DNA of 64,000 nt from positions 11,098,001 through 11,162,000 of the forward strand of contig NC_046680.1 in assembly GCF_009870125.1 (NCBI RefSeq), in the 5' to 3' direction. The notes under the pieces are model-generated. The model was not told the origin of the DNA. It was given only the letters and a program-made list of their open reading frames with translations, and made no database searches. The position numbers were made by a program, and so were the translations under genes. The DNA comes from Drosophila pseudoobscura. Lineage: Eukaryota > Arthropoda > Insecta > Diptera > Drosophilidae. Positions 10,142 to 23,040 of this stretch are shown piece after piece. How positions within the stretch are numbered: position 1 is the stretch's first letter; each line of letters begins with the position of its first letter.

Positions 10142-13100
10142 TTAGAGCACATGCAAATTCTCGCAGCTCTTGGACTTGGAATCCCTGGTCCAGACACGTC
10201 CCAACAGTCCTTTGACCTTCAGGCTGGTGGAGGTTCGTGAGCCGCGATATTTACGGGGACTGCAATAGAAGAAACAGGCCGATTAGTGTGGTTCCAAAGC
10301 TCTGAAGATTCCGTGGACTCACCTGCTTTGGGAGCTTCCTGGTGGCGTGCCGGGGGCCTCGCCCAGAGGCCCGCCCAGTGGTCCCAGCGGGCTGTTGGCA
10401 TTCAGGCAGCCAGCGTTAAGCGGTGAGCAGGCGCGACGCTTCGACTTTCTAATCGAACGCTTCCGGAACAGATCTCTGAGGAATGACAGCAATATTAGTA
10501 AGATGAAAATTGAGTATAGAGCCACGAATGACCCACCTGGACTTCTCGGGGTTCTCCAGCTTGAGGCGTATCTGCGAGAGCAGTCCCACCAGCAGCTCGT
10601 CCACGTTGTGATTGATTCCCACCGAAGTCTCGATGAATTTACAATCGTAGGCTGTGGCCATGGCCTTTCCCTCTGCAAGTGGTCGAAGGAGAGTGAGAGG
10701 TTAAGTGAAAATTCGTGGAAATTATGGCCAAGCTCAGGCGACATCACCCATCACCCATTAAACATTACCCAGTTAATCAAATCAAATGGCTTCGCTTAGT
10801 TAACTCTGAGTTGGTGGTCATAAAAGCGGAACTTGGACACGGATTTATATCTAAACACATGTGGACGGGGCTCGACGGGGCCCGACGGGGGGCTGCCCAG
10901 TCCTGCCCAGTCACGCCTGTGGACCTTCTGTGCACACAACTCGTAAAATCTGAAGCATCAAAGTTCGCTCCAAACGGAGGTACATCATGTGCGACCCTCC
11001 TGCTGCAAATTTTATGACAAGCTCACATTTTTATTAACGATGTGACGAAAGTTGTCCAATATATATGTGAATATATATGTATATTGTTATATGTGGGTTT
11101 TATTAGATTTTGATAGGATGGTCTTCCGTTCCGCTGCGGGATTTTCTCGTCAAACCAAAAACACTTTAAAGATTTAAGCTCGAATACGCACACAAAACGG
11201 ATTCGGGGCATCGAATGGGGTTGGGCTGGAGTTGGGCTTGGGGTTGGGGTTGGGGTTGCTTTCTAATTAAAAGCCAACAAAAGGCACAACATTGCGTCCA
11301 ATATTTACTCAAATTGAATCATTGGAGTGGCACTAAAATGAGGCAGACATCATTAAATATGCCAGCTGCCGAAAAGGTGCAAATGGAATTCGCGTGAAAC
11401 GCATACATATTTCAAACATTTGAATGCCATGGAATGCCAATCAAACATGACTCACTGCAGACTTTCTGTTGGCTACCGCCTCACCCCACCGCCACATCTC
11501 ATTTTTCCAATCATTGTGACAATATATAGATTTATGAAAATATCTTTTATCCGGACATTCTTGTCCACAGCGTACGTTTTATTGCGAGGATTGCTGGAGG
11601 CATACAAAATTCTATAAATACTTTATGAAATTAGGGCGCCGTATTAGGTGGGCACCCACTTGGGGGAGACGGGGAGACGAATGGTTGGGGAGGTCCTGGG
11701 TGGTCTCTCCCTATTTACAACAATAGGCTTATGTGCCTTAAACAAGCGGTTACCCCAGACCCCAGACCCCAAACCCTAGACCCTAAACCCCAGCCTGAGA
11801 CCAACACATGCCACACGGGACGAAATGTAATCAATTTTGCGCTGAAACAATTTCCCCGCCATTAGCCCGCCGCGAACCCCTTCCAGGACACACCCGGACG
11901 CACTCCAACCCATTTTCATAATAACAAATGTAATTTAACAGAAAATATTGAATTACTTAGATGAAAGAGCCCGAGCTGCGTTACCTTGCCGGGAATTCTC
12001 TTTAGGGAATCCGATATAAAAGTCAAGTGCCACAAGTGCTTGAGCACACAAAACGGAACGAAACGGAGCGGAGCGGAGCGACCTTCAAACGAGGGGCTTT
12101 CCCCACTTAAATCGCTGCTGGGTGTTTGGGTAGATGGACCCGCTTCCTGTTGACTTCCGCGTGGGCAAACTTTTAAGCTGTCCAACTGTCGCCACCTCCT
12201 CTGGCTGTGTATCGTACCCCATGGACCCATGGACCCATGGACCCACGCACTGACTACATCGATATCTATTTTTAACAAACGCAATCGAGCGCGCTTTCAA
12301 GTGTTAATGAAGAGATAAATCTCCGGGTTTCGGTTTCTCCACCTTAACACGCTTCCATATGTATGCATACATATGTATATGTGTACTCGCATGATGTCAC
12401 CTACCTTCAGATGTAACCAGTCGACTCCTGGCCAGGTCCGATTTGTTCGACACCAATATGACTGCTTTCTGCGCAATGTTCTGATTGGTCCAGAGCACCT
12501 GGAGCACCTGCTCCGCCACGGTGAAGCTGCTACGGTCTGCAGCCGAGTATATGACGCAGTAGCCATGAGGATCATAGTTGGTCAAGCACTCATCCGGCTG
12601 TGAAACGAGATGACACCGAAATGACATTGAGTGAGGTTGAGTTAAAAGCTTTATATGTATGTATATAATATTTAGAGAGTGCTGTATCTGTATGTTGTAT
12701 CTGTGTGTAGCTGTAGCTGTAGCTGTTTGTATCGCTGTGAGGGTTACTCCATGGCTGTGCATGTTAATGACATTATGAAATGTCACGAATAGAGTGGACG
12801 GATGGGTGGATAGAGGACTGAGGAGTAAGGAGGGGACCGGTCTGGACTGGACTGGACTGGATTGAAAGGGTTGAGGTGGATTTGGAGGTTGAGTGGATAT
12901 ACTCACAGTCATTTCAGTGTATCCATGGTCGATGAATATCAATTCCGATTCCTCGCCACTGAGTAATACTGATACGGCCTTCTCGCCAGACTCATCATCT
13001 ACATGTATGCAAATAAATAAATTTGAGTTAATATCAAAGCAGTGCCAACACTCTTCAAGTTCGTATAGCGGTGGAAATAGGTTTTAGTCAAATGTCAAGC

Positions 13101-16100
13101 TATGATTATGATACGGGTATGCAACAGCTAATGTGAAAGTGCAATAACAAAAGGAATATGCTGGTTTTCAATATACAGTTCGAGTACGAGTACGAGTATG
13201 CATGCCAACAAACAAAAAATAATATTATTTTGCACGTCCCCGAGCGCAGTGCCGTGCCCCAAAAAGTATGCTATTTTATGTGGTGGTTCGATTGGTCCCA
13301 AAATGCAAATGCGATGCCGGACCGAAGAGGTGTGTCTGTGTGCACTGCGGTTGTGAGTACTCGTACGCTGTTCAGTGAGTGCTTTCCCCATTATTATTAT
13401 TCATTAAAAAAATAATAATATACCATTAAGTTGTTCAGCTTTCGAAACTGAATTGCATACAAATTTAATTAATTTAGGCGATCGATAAGCCACAACTAAG
13501 CCCCACAGTTGACCCAATCTTTATTAATTAGTGCTTATGCAAAATCATTCCTATTTCGGGGGGGGGGGGGGGGGGGGGTGGCGGTGGCAATCCTCAAGGC
13601 CGGGCCAGGCACATAAATCACAAGTCAAACAAAGGCCGCAATCATTTGACAAACAATTGGAAAAGCCGGAAAACCATCCAACTAACTAAACGTGTGTTTG
13701 TGTGTTGTGCGTGTGTGTCTAATTCGTAGGGCGTGGCTGGTGGGCGGGCTTGAGGGACTGGCGGGTGGGAAGTCTTAAGAAGGCCAAATTGCAGTGGTAG
13801 TTTTGTGGTAAGAAAAATGTGTACTTTGGAGAGTTGTAAAGCATTTCGATTACATACATATATAGTAAGTATAGAAGAATTTGAATAAGTTGAATATTAA
13901 AGAGTACTATTAACATGATTATCGCTATTATTAATAGAGTTATTATTGTTATTATTATGGTTTATTAATCAGTTGGTTAGTTTGCTTTTACCGTCGGCGG
14001 CTTTATCAATATGAATGCGTATATCACAGTTGCCTAGATCTTATTTCGAGCACGTTTTCGGTTTCGATTTAGTTGTTGTATGTACAGAGTTGTTGTTGTT
14101 GTTGTTGTTGTTATAGTTGTTGTTGTTGTTCGAGTTTTGATAGAGAGAATCGATTTTGAATGATACATACATTAATTGATTCGGAATGAAGAGAAACAGA
14201 GCAGAAATGATCATTTCTTTATAACCATACGTACATACATACATTGCATATTGCATATGAAAATAGTTCAGTGTTGGGTTTCGGTGTTTCTATCAAGCAT
14301 TCGGTTTCTATACCGAGGAAATAGGCAAAACAAAAGGAGTTTCCATTTCAATTTGTTGCATTCTTTTTTCACTTTTTTTCTAGGAAACGACAAACGACAA
14401 GGCAGGAGGGGGTAGGTCGTGGGGGGGCGCAAAGGCAAATGCAGATTTGAAATTATTAAATTTTCCATTCGTTTGTCAGTCGCTTTTATTGATTCTGTCT
14501 TTATTGTTAAATTTTTTATTTTTTTTTGGTTGCCAATGGAAATGTTTATTGGAATTTTTCCACACTCTCTGTTAGAGAATGGAACACATTTCCATCCACT
14601 TTTTGATTTGCAAAATTTTCCAAAATGAAGAGAATTTATTTTCATTGCAGCTCTTTGCCAAAATCTGTTGACCCTGCGCGCTCATAAAAGGCCAGAAAGC
14701 CCAACGAAACCAAACAGAACGGAACGGAAACGAATAGATGAAAACACGGGGGAAAATATCCAAACGAAGAACCCGATATAGCTACGAGACAACACAGAAG
14801 CAAAATCAACAGATAATGAAACTGAAAAAGCAACAAACACAACATTGACAACATCCAGGATGGGGACAACCACAAGAAGAACAGCAGCAGGAGCAGGCAC
14901 CATGGCAGCGAATGAGTCACAGAATGAACTGAAGTCCGGGATTACGGGAGAAGACGGGACACAGACACAGACACAGATACAGACAGACAGACAGACTGAT
15001 AGATGGACGGGCACAGCGTGATGACGGGGCTATGTGGTGTGGGCAGGGCTATGATCTGGACGGCACTTTTCCACCTGGTGGCACTCACCGATGCTCGTGT
15101 CGTAGGCGTGCAGATACTCCGACGTCATGAACTGCGAGACCAGCGAACTCTTGCCCACGGCCGGACCCCCCAGCATGAGTACCCTGCAACCAGAAACGGA
15201 AAGCTTTAGCCTTCGCCCGAAAGTGAATGCCATGCCCTTTCGGGCAAGTGAAACTCACCTGTATGGCCCGTTGCCCGGATTGGAGGTGCTGCTCTCCCGG
15301 CTGGAGGCCAGCGATGTTCTGGCAGAGCTGGAGGTGGGAGCAGGCAGCTGCTGTATCTGTTGCTGTTGCTGCTGCTGCAGCTGTAGCTGTAGCTGCTGCT
15401 GCTGGGCGGTCAAGTGCTCTGTGCTGGAATTCGAGCTTGCCACACTGTTGTTGGAGCGGCTGCGTCGGCTCTTGAGCGAGTCGCCGCGGTTCACCACACC
15501 CTTGCCCGTGATGGAGAAGTGGCGCAGGCGGTAGTACTCCTCCTCGACACCAGTGTTGGGCATGGAAGCCACTCTGCAAGGGGCGGGGGAATGGTTAATA
15601 GCTCCAGTTGCAGACCTCTCTGGCTCGCCGAATCTTACCTGGATCTCTGTTGGGGGAGACATAGCTGATTGGGCCTGCCGGAGGCGCGACTGCCGGGCAT
15701 CTTCACCGACTGGGAGCGGCTGTGATGGGGCGAGCCGTAGCTAAAGTCGGAGAAAAAGGACATCATAATAAAATAAAGGAAAAGCTGATTGCGATTGTAA
15801 ACTTTAGTCGAAGCTCCTGGTTTTAATTGCATTAAATCTGTCATCGTCAAGACAATGCAAATGTCCCCTGCTGCTATCAAAATAGATATTTCCATCCCCT
15901 CAACACCCAATGGTTGCACTGCAACTGACATGTCCTTGAGGAAAGGAAATACCTGGAGTGTTCTTGGCAAGGTTCTTTGTATGGTTTTGGGGCTGACCAC
16001 ACGACAGCCACAAGGCGACGCCCGCTGTCGAGAATGGAAATATGTTCATTCACCGCCAGCGTTTCCAGGGGGGGGATATAAATATTCGAATATTCGAATA

Positions 16101-17670
16101 TTTCGCGACATGACAATCAACTACAGGAGCGGAGCTGTGGCCACGCGCGGGCGTCAGAAATGTATTTGTTTGTTTATCCAGAGACATTTGAGAGGGAATG
16201 GAAATTGAACAAAATTCTAAATTCGCAAATAAAATTCATCAGAATTGGAATGTAGGAATGCACATGTAAAAGCTGAATGCGAGTGCAGCGTGCGTCAACT
16301 GGCAACAGGTCGAATGCGTTATTCGATTTGTTACGGGATCTTCAATGTGTATGTTGCAAAATGGCTGCCAGGTGAAGGCCATAAAAGCCAAAGAGTTCTC
16401 TTTGTTGGCGGTGCTCGTACGGATTTTTGATTACTTTGGTCCGAGCGTTTAACGGGAGAGCCCTTGAAAATCGACGGCAATCGGAAATTAAATCTCGAGC
16501 CGGACCATAAAACGTAATCTGTTGGGAAATTGGAGGTCTCCTTATGGGCTTACCGCATTTCAAAGTCGCGCAGCTCCTCAATGGTGAGCGTATTGGTCAC
16601 ATCCAGCAGCTGCCTCATGTTCTCGTCCCGCTTGTGCTGCTGCGGATGATGGTGGTGCTGCTGCTTCTGCTGCTGATGCTGTTGATGCTGCTGCTCCTGC
16701 TGCTGGTGATGGCTGTGATGATGATGACTGTGGGTGGGGGCATGGGCCAGTTGCTGGGAGTTGCGTTTGCGGGCATTCAGCTCCTTGCCCTGCTCCACGC
16801 TGATGAAATCGCCCTCGTTCTTGATCAGCAGGGTCTCCACGGTGCTGTCCAGGCTCAGAGATGGCTGCGGGGGAGAGGGAAAGTGGTGAAGATATTGTTA
16901 AGCGGATTGCACCAATTGAGCACGAGTAGCATTCCCTCAAGTACTCATGGCCGAGTGATTCTATTGAGTAGCCTCTTATAAGCTTATGAATTTCCGCTAC
17001 TTGCAACACTCGGACGGAGCAAGGACTAACTCTAGCGCCACTCAAGGGCTTGCTTGTTTTCTGATTTCAAAGTTTTTCTTTATCCACACCTTGAATAGGA
17101 CCTGCATTGCGTGTCTGCAGTTGCAAATTCAAATTTTTTCGCCATTCGTGTCGAGGCAAACTGCCGCCAACTTCCCCCACCCCAACGACCCAATAAACCG
17201 CTGGGCAAGGTCCCACCGCTCGAGGTCTAATGAGGGCCAATATAGCACTCCTAATGAACTGCTGCTAATGTTTCTCCGCCAGCCCCGTCCGTGTCCCAAT
17301 GAATGTTCCAGTTTGTTGCAAAATCTGCCTCCAAGTGCGGCTTTAAATATGTCTGTCTGTCGGAGGGTAATCATTTATGGGCGCAAACGAATAAATTTCG
17401 GCAAGGTTAAATTATCAAGAAATTCGAGCGGGCAGAAAAACTTTGACCATAAATTACACCGAAACTGGGAGGAAAATGCTACCTGGCTGCCCACAGACAT
17501 GCCCGTATATACACATACATACATTTGTATATTTATTCGGCTAATGCCGAAATTAATTTGTATATTTTATTGGCAGGCCTGACACAAAGAGAGACTGGGA
17601 AAAGGCAAAACTTTGCCTGCATTTCCCACAACCGCTAATTAATAATGCCAGTATAAATATATATACATAT

Positions 17671-17708
<38 letters not shown>

Positions 17709-20700
17709 TCGTAATGATTACGCTTGCCTACACCTTTCGATTGTGCCCCCAGCATTCGGGAGAATCCAAAACGAAATAAATATTTTAAGTAGCCTCAAGA
17801 GAAACTTTTCGGCTAAATCTGCCCGAGGGAGCTATTTGGCGATTCTGAGAGGGGGGCGACACTTTCACTGATGACGACATCAGCCAAGAGTGGGCTTCGT
17901 TCCCGTCGCCGTGCCCCTGTATTCGATTTCCCCTCGCGACACCCCTCGTTACACGCGTCGTATGAGTAATTTTGTTTCGGTCATGCTGCTGCTGCTGCTG
18001 ATGACGTTGCTCTTTTTCTTTGAGCTCTTTCTTGCGGCTGCCATTTCCCATTTTCCCCATTACACAAGCACCGAAAATAGTGTTTCGTGCATCGCCGAGT
18101 GCGTCCGTATCGTTTCTGTTCTTTTTTCTTCTTGATATTTCTGGGTGTTAGCAGCAGATTGCAACGGGTGGAAGGAAATAAGTTGAAAAGAGTTGCCACA
18201 AACAGAAACAGCAATCAAACCACGAAGAAGCAGGTACAGCACAAATAAAGGGCACAAGTTCTAGGGTAGCTCTTGGCTGTACACAGTTCTCGGAGTGCAC
18301 TACATTGAAGGAGCTCTGAAAAAGTAACCAAATAATCACCTGAAAGATTTCACAGTGTGGCACTTGAATGGGGGGTATCCACTAGTCAGTAAGATTCCCT
18401 GTTCTTTAGCTTTTTCGGGAGCGGGATTATCCGACCAGCTCCCCTCTCCTCGTCGTGGGAAAACTACGCAGTGCTAACGCTTTCGAATTGGCCATTAAAA
18501 AGCAAACCGAGGCGAGGTGTTAGGAAAATGTTCAGCATTTGCCCAAAAAGCAGACAAATAAAATGTTAAGCGGAGCAATTCAGTGAAAGAATCCCACGAA
18601 AGTGAACGAATATTCTGGTTCTGTGTAGTTTTGGAGGAACGGATTTGGATTGTCAAAGGCCTGGCCTACGTGCAGAGTGGCAGGAATGGCTGGAATGGCG
18701 TACATTTAAACATTTTAATCATTCGTGGAGTAGCCAGATAGGAATGCAATTGGTTATCGAGTGTTTATCTCTGTTTATGCGGAATGCAAATTGCACATTG
18801 CAAATCAAATCAAATCAAATCGAATGGAATAGCCTTCCAGCCAGATGCACCGGCAGCAGCCTTAGCCTCCAGCCTTAGCTATGCGAATCGTTTGCATAAA
18901 TTAGAATAGATTTTGTAGGGGCAGGACGGTGCGGACCGGTGCGGAACGCTGCGGAGCTGCTGCCAGCACTCATTTCACACCCGATCGATCCCGCCCCCCC
19001 GGGTGGCACTGTGGCCATTGTTTGCATCGTTTAAAAATACATTTAGTTTGCTAAATATGTATTAAAAATAATCTCGCACACAGCCCCTGCCCAAGAGCGC
19101 CATGCATGCAAATCACTTCTCAGGTTATGTTTTTTTTTCGTCCATTTTACGCCGTTCTGTGTTCAATCGCCTGTGAAATCCGGCTAAAGGAACGAGTGTG
19201 GGGGCAGGTTTTCTGGCTATTTTCATGCCGCACGAATATTAAAAATAATCAAAAAAAAAACTGCTCCGAAAAGAAGCCTGTTGGGGGCCGGCCCAGCGAT
19301 TTGTAAAAAGTTTGTGTGGCCGACTACGCTGTGGTGGGAAGACTCGTATCGGGGTATGGGTAGACTCGTACTCGCATCGGTTAAATTTCCATAATCCCAA
19401 ACAGAAGAATTCCCCCATTAAACGCAAACATTGTTGTATACAGCGGATTGATGGACTCTTCCCTGAATCAAAGTGAAATATTGCCCCCAGAGGTTTTTCA
19501 CGTTAAAATATTCCCCCCACAAATCGTTCACGTGGCTGCCGCATGGCCGGAGGTGCATGCAAGATGCAACATCTCTGGCGTGCCTCAGGTAAATAACCTT
19601 CCTGGAGAAAACTATTCGCCCGACTTGGAACGCTTTCCGTGTGTGGGGGTGATTATTTTTGGCATGCCCGGCAGATGGACAATAACAAGAACTGAACAAA
19701 AACAACAACCGCAATGCAATGCAATTTACAGCTAGAATATATTTTTAAAGATACGCGTATAGCTGCATTTATCCTCTCTCTATATATATACTCGTACTCG
19801 TATATGCTTTGGTGTTTATTTATAGCAAAGGTTTATTTATGGCTGCAACTGAAGAGAAACGCAACTGCAGCAAATGCAGCAGCCTTCGCCATCTCGAATC
19901 GGGGTCAATGAATCCGAATCCACAATCAAAGAAGCTGTGGCAGAGAGGCAGGTGACGGTGCCGGTGGCGGTGCCGGGGCAGGTCCATAAATCAGCCAATA
20001 AATGACACTTACAAGCCAATTGGCCTCCGGTATAATGATAATGATAATGGCTGCAATGAAGCCGCCCAGAGACAGAGACCCACTGCCCTCAAAAGCAGAC
20101 GATTAAGCCCATCCCCCCCGGGGGCTGGCGCTGACCCACCAGGGGAATCAAATCATTATCAAGTATACGCAGCATTCAACGGGGGGCAATTAGCGAGTTC
20201 AAAGTACCCCTGCGCTGAGGTTGAGGTGAGCCTAATCGACTCCTTGGCCACAGCCCACCACTTGGTCTAAGTTGCTGAACTTTCTAATATTTTTTTTGGC
20301 ATATTTCTGCGTTATAATTAGCCGATGGGGTGGCCCTGGCAGGGCCGTCTGATGCTGGGCACAGTCAATAACCGTTTTGGCCATTTATCATTTAACAATG
20401 ATGCGGCTCTCTGCCCCAACTAATGCTCGCAGGAGTGAATGGCCCCGGCGCTAAGTGAAAGTGGCAAAAAATGCTAAAAGTATTGACCTTTGAAGGTTGG
20501 GGCAGCCAATATCAAAGGGAAATCGCAGGAAAATCGATGATACAAATTATGGGCAATTAATGGTCGAACATCAATGGAAAATGCTTTGGATTTCCGTTTG
20601 CGTTTCTGATTGAAATTTGTGGAGGTGGCAGGTGGAAACTTAGTCCGCAGCAAGGACACAAAACAAGGCAAACATGTTTTGTTTTGCAACAGTCGTGTGG

Positions 20701-21308
20701 CAGCCAAGGCCCACACAAATGCACTGCCACTGGCGCACTGGCACTTCCATTTCCATTTCCATATCTGCCTGCTGCACTCAAAGGAAGCCTCTGACCACTC
20801 AATGTAAAATCAATAGGAAACAACAAATCCGACAATGGGAAAACTGAACTGAAAGCATGTTTTCGCCTGCCGCCCGATGTTTACGCTGAAGGTGGCATTT
20901 CCACCGTGAGGAGCCAGGAGGGTGCGGAGAAGGTGGCGGTTCACCCATGGCACAAGGCTGCACTCTATAGAGGTGCGTGCCTGCTAATAATTCGCCAAAG
21001 ACTACAAAAGATTCGTTGCGGGTAGCGGGGCACGGGGCCCACAAGATAGATGGCATAAAAATCGAATGGGACCCCAGAAATTTATGTAGATATATACATA
21101 CAAATATAAGTTCGCTGGGGCTATCGATCCGAGTGAGAAACAATTACAGTTTACACCTAATTGAAGGCTGGGGAGGGGGGGTTATTAATAGAGGAAAGCG
21201 CCTCCACAGTTCAATGGAATAGTATCTGCTCCGGACGTGCCTTCGTCTGCCTCGCTTTGGAGGAATACTCATTTGTTCTTCTCGCAATAATTTCCTTTCC
21301 TCTGTTTT

Positions 21309-21358
<50 letters not shown>

Positions 21359-22449
21359 GATTATGTTGTTGTTGTCTGTTTGTGCACCAGGAAATGCTTT
21401 CGAGCCGAACATCTATAATCTTTCAGTGGCTACATATATCCTGTAGATACATGGCCCAGATGATGATTCCCTCTTTATGCATCATTTGCGATACACTCGT
21501 ACTGCACATAGTACAACAAAAACATGGACAAAAGTTCTCGGAACAATATGCTAACTCACTGAGGATTACAATGAAATCGTTAAACCTATATCTACATTTA
21601 TGCACAGCATCTCGTACGAGCATCTGTGTCTGGGTCCATGTCTATGACAAGTTCTCCGGCCCCCCTTCGGCCTTTCCAGCTAGCGGCCTTTGCTTTTATG
21701 TTTTTATTATCTGATTTAAACAAGTAAATAAATAAAGCGAAAACAACCTGTGTGCCCAGCCGATATCGGACTCTATAGAGAACTGGGCAACTGTGCCTCC
21801 CGCGTTCCGTTGCCGTAGTTTATTTTGACAGCTGTCATCTGGCGGCGCGCACGAGATGGACAATATAATACAGTGAATATACGCGTAGTACCCATGCAAA
21901 TATTTTGCCTGTCACTTGCAACATTTAAATTATTTATGACGAACCGATTGTGGGCCAGGAGATCGGACTGAATGAATTTCACTCGGAGTGGAAATTATGA
22001 AATAATAATTATAGGACGGGAAGTGGAAGGCGGAAGGCTCCCCCCTCCTGTGCAACATGTACCGGGTATAAATCTCTAGGCTAATCAATTTCGTGTGGGC
22101 CGTGGAGCCAATGACAAATTCTACTACTCGTATCAGAGGCCCAAGCAGAGAGCAGCGCACAAATTGATTGTCAAATTGACGTCAGAGCAGCGTGGGGTAG
22201 GCTGGCGATAAATCTGCGCATATCGGGGGTGTTGTTTGCCAGGATCAGGGCACCAAAAGCTACTATCTTATCTGGGCAGTGATGCACCATAGACCTCCTC
22301 GTTGGTCGTTGTTAACTCGTTAGCAAAATCAATCAACCTGGTGGCCCCGACGTGTCGGGGATTTACGACTGTCTATATGGTTTACTAGTAGTTACCTCCT
22401 TGCACCGTTTGGACAGGCTGCGGCAGATGCGCTTGTAGAAGGGCGCCAT
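10142..22449 (-). CDS. RGK-family (Rad/Gem/Kir) small GTPase, short isoform
   Basis: RGK proteins are Ras-like GTPases that suppress voltage-gated calcium channels and act on the cytoskeleton at the plasma membrane. Ten exons (22396-22449, 16554-16864, 15639-15740, 15259-15573, 15089-15183, 12907-12998, 12405-12597, 10537-10672, 10323-10475, 10142-10259) close in frame to 522 aa. The N-terminal ~260 residues are low-complexity, with a His/Gln tract (~70-100) and polyQ before the G domain. The P-loop GGPAVGKSS is at ~266-274, NKSD at 374-377. The DxxG of Ras is replaced (FIDHGYTEM), as RGK members typically diverge here. A basic stretch (RKRSIRKSKRR) and the hallmark C-terminus SKSCENLHVL replace a prenylation box. 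Drosophila has several RGK genes (Rgk1-3); which one this is cannot be settled here. Start: ATG of MAPFYKRICRS, with an in-frame TGA two codons upstream. Confidence 0.9.
10673..12404 (-). other. RGK intron with G-rich and C-rich tracts
   Basis: Intron between exons 12405-12597 and 10537-10672. It contains a run of GGG/GGGG tracts on the plus strand at 11217-11258, a CCCCAGA/CCCTAAA-like tract at 11754-11793 and a 9-bp repeat (catggaccc, about three copies) at 12219-12247. No coding or RNA gene is recognised. Confidence 0.6.
11217..11258 (+). repeat. G-tract cluster, possible G-quadruplex
   Basis: About seven runs of three or four G separated by TT-containing loops on the plus strand, so the RGK pre-mRNA carries the C-rich complement. 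It resembles TTGGGG repeats but lies inside a fly intron and is imperfect. Confidence 0.45.
12999..15088 (-). other. RGK intron within the G domain, with poly(G) run
   Basis: 2.1-kb intron. Contents seen: an uninterrupted 21-nt poly(G) at 13558-13578, GTT trinucleotide repeats at about 14085-14130, and simple AT-rich sequence. Nothing coding is supported; the open frames here are low-complexity. Confidence 0.6.
13558..13578 (+). repeat. Homopolymer of 21 G
   Basis: Twenty-one consecutive G on the plus strand, preceded by C and followed by TGGCGGTGG. Long poly(G) is rare in fly euchromatin and also prone to sequencing or assembly error, so its exact length should be treated with caution. Confidence 0.85.
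15741..16553 (-). other. RGK intron, no further content recognised
   Basis: 813-bp intron between two N-terminal coding exons. A tandem aatattcgaatattcg palindromic stretch lies near 16081-16102. No gene or RNA is evident. Confidence 0.5.
16865..22395 (-). other. 5.5-kb RGK intron with dinucleotide repeats
   Basis: Intron separating the common N-terminal exon from the short-isoform first exon. It holds a (GT)n tract at 17673-17707 and an (AT)n tract at 21318-21351 plus many small homopolymers. No coding exon with convincing splice sites was seen. Its size and position suit enhancers, but none can be named from the sequence. Confidence 0.5.
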
Positions 22450-22700
22450 GATTCACGGGAACACTTTGTTGGGATTCTATGTAGAACGGGAACCGGCTTT
22501 ATGGTGTCACCACAGTTGGTCGAATGCTTGTGTAAGGGGATAAATTATCTGCGTTCTGATATTGTCTCTTTGAAGGCACAGCGTTTACATAGCGAACAGA
22601 TTGCGACGAGATAACTTATGAGCAGGAGATTTGATAGATGCTTCACTGAATAACAAGAAACCGATAAAAAACTCGATATGTAATCGATACTACGCAGCGA
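22450..22700 (-). promoter_or_regulatory. Promoter and 5' UTR of the RGK short isoform
   Basis: On the minus strand a DRE-like GTATCGATTA (ATCGATA on plus at 22683-22689) lies about 35 bp upstream of an initiator-like TCAGTG (cactga at 22644-22649). A 5' UTR of roughly 195 nt then runs to the ATG at 22449. An in-frame TGA directly precedes the ATG codon context, so translation cannot run in from upstream sequence. Confidence 0.5.
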
Positions 22701-23040
22701 TTAAATGCTTCTTCCGTTACGATGCCAGACGATGCGTTGCTTTACCGTTGCTTTGCTTTACTGAATCGATCGCCGCCTGCGCGTCGTTTTTATGAGCTGC
22801 CAACATCGGCCAGAGAGAACAGATACGTAGATACAAAGATACACTGAGAGAGAGAGAAAGATAGAGCGACCAGGGAAATTGGGAGAGAGCGAGAGCAAAC
22901 AAAAGCAGACCGTGCCGATAAACAGCGAGCGGCGAACGAAGACAGAACGGAGCTGGAGAACAAAAGAGAGTTTTCCGCTTTCCACTCATATATTTACTCA
23001 TACGGGAATTACGGGTATGGGTATAAGGGACTATACGTAC

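Noticed and set aside
11754..11793. CCCCAGA/CCCTAAACCCC tract resembling telomeric repeats
   Set aside because: Units are irregular and Drosophila telomeres are made of retrotransposons. It is a simple C-rich intronic tract.
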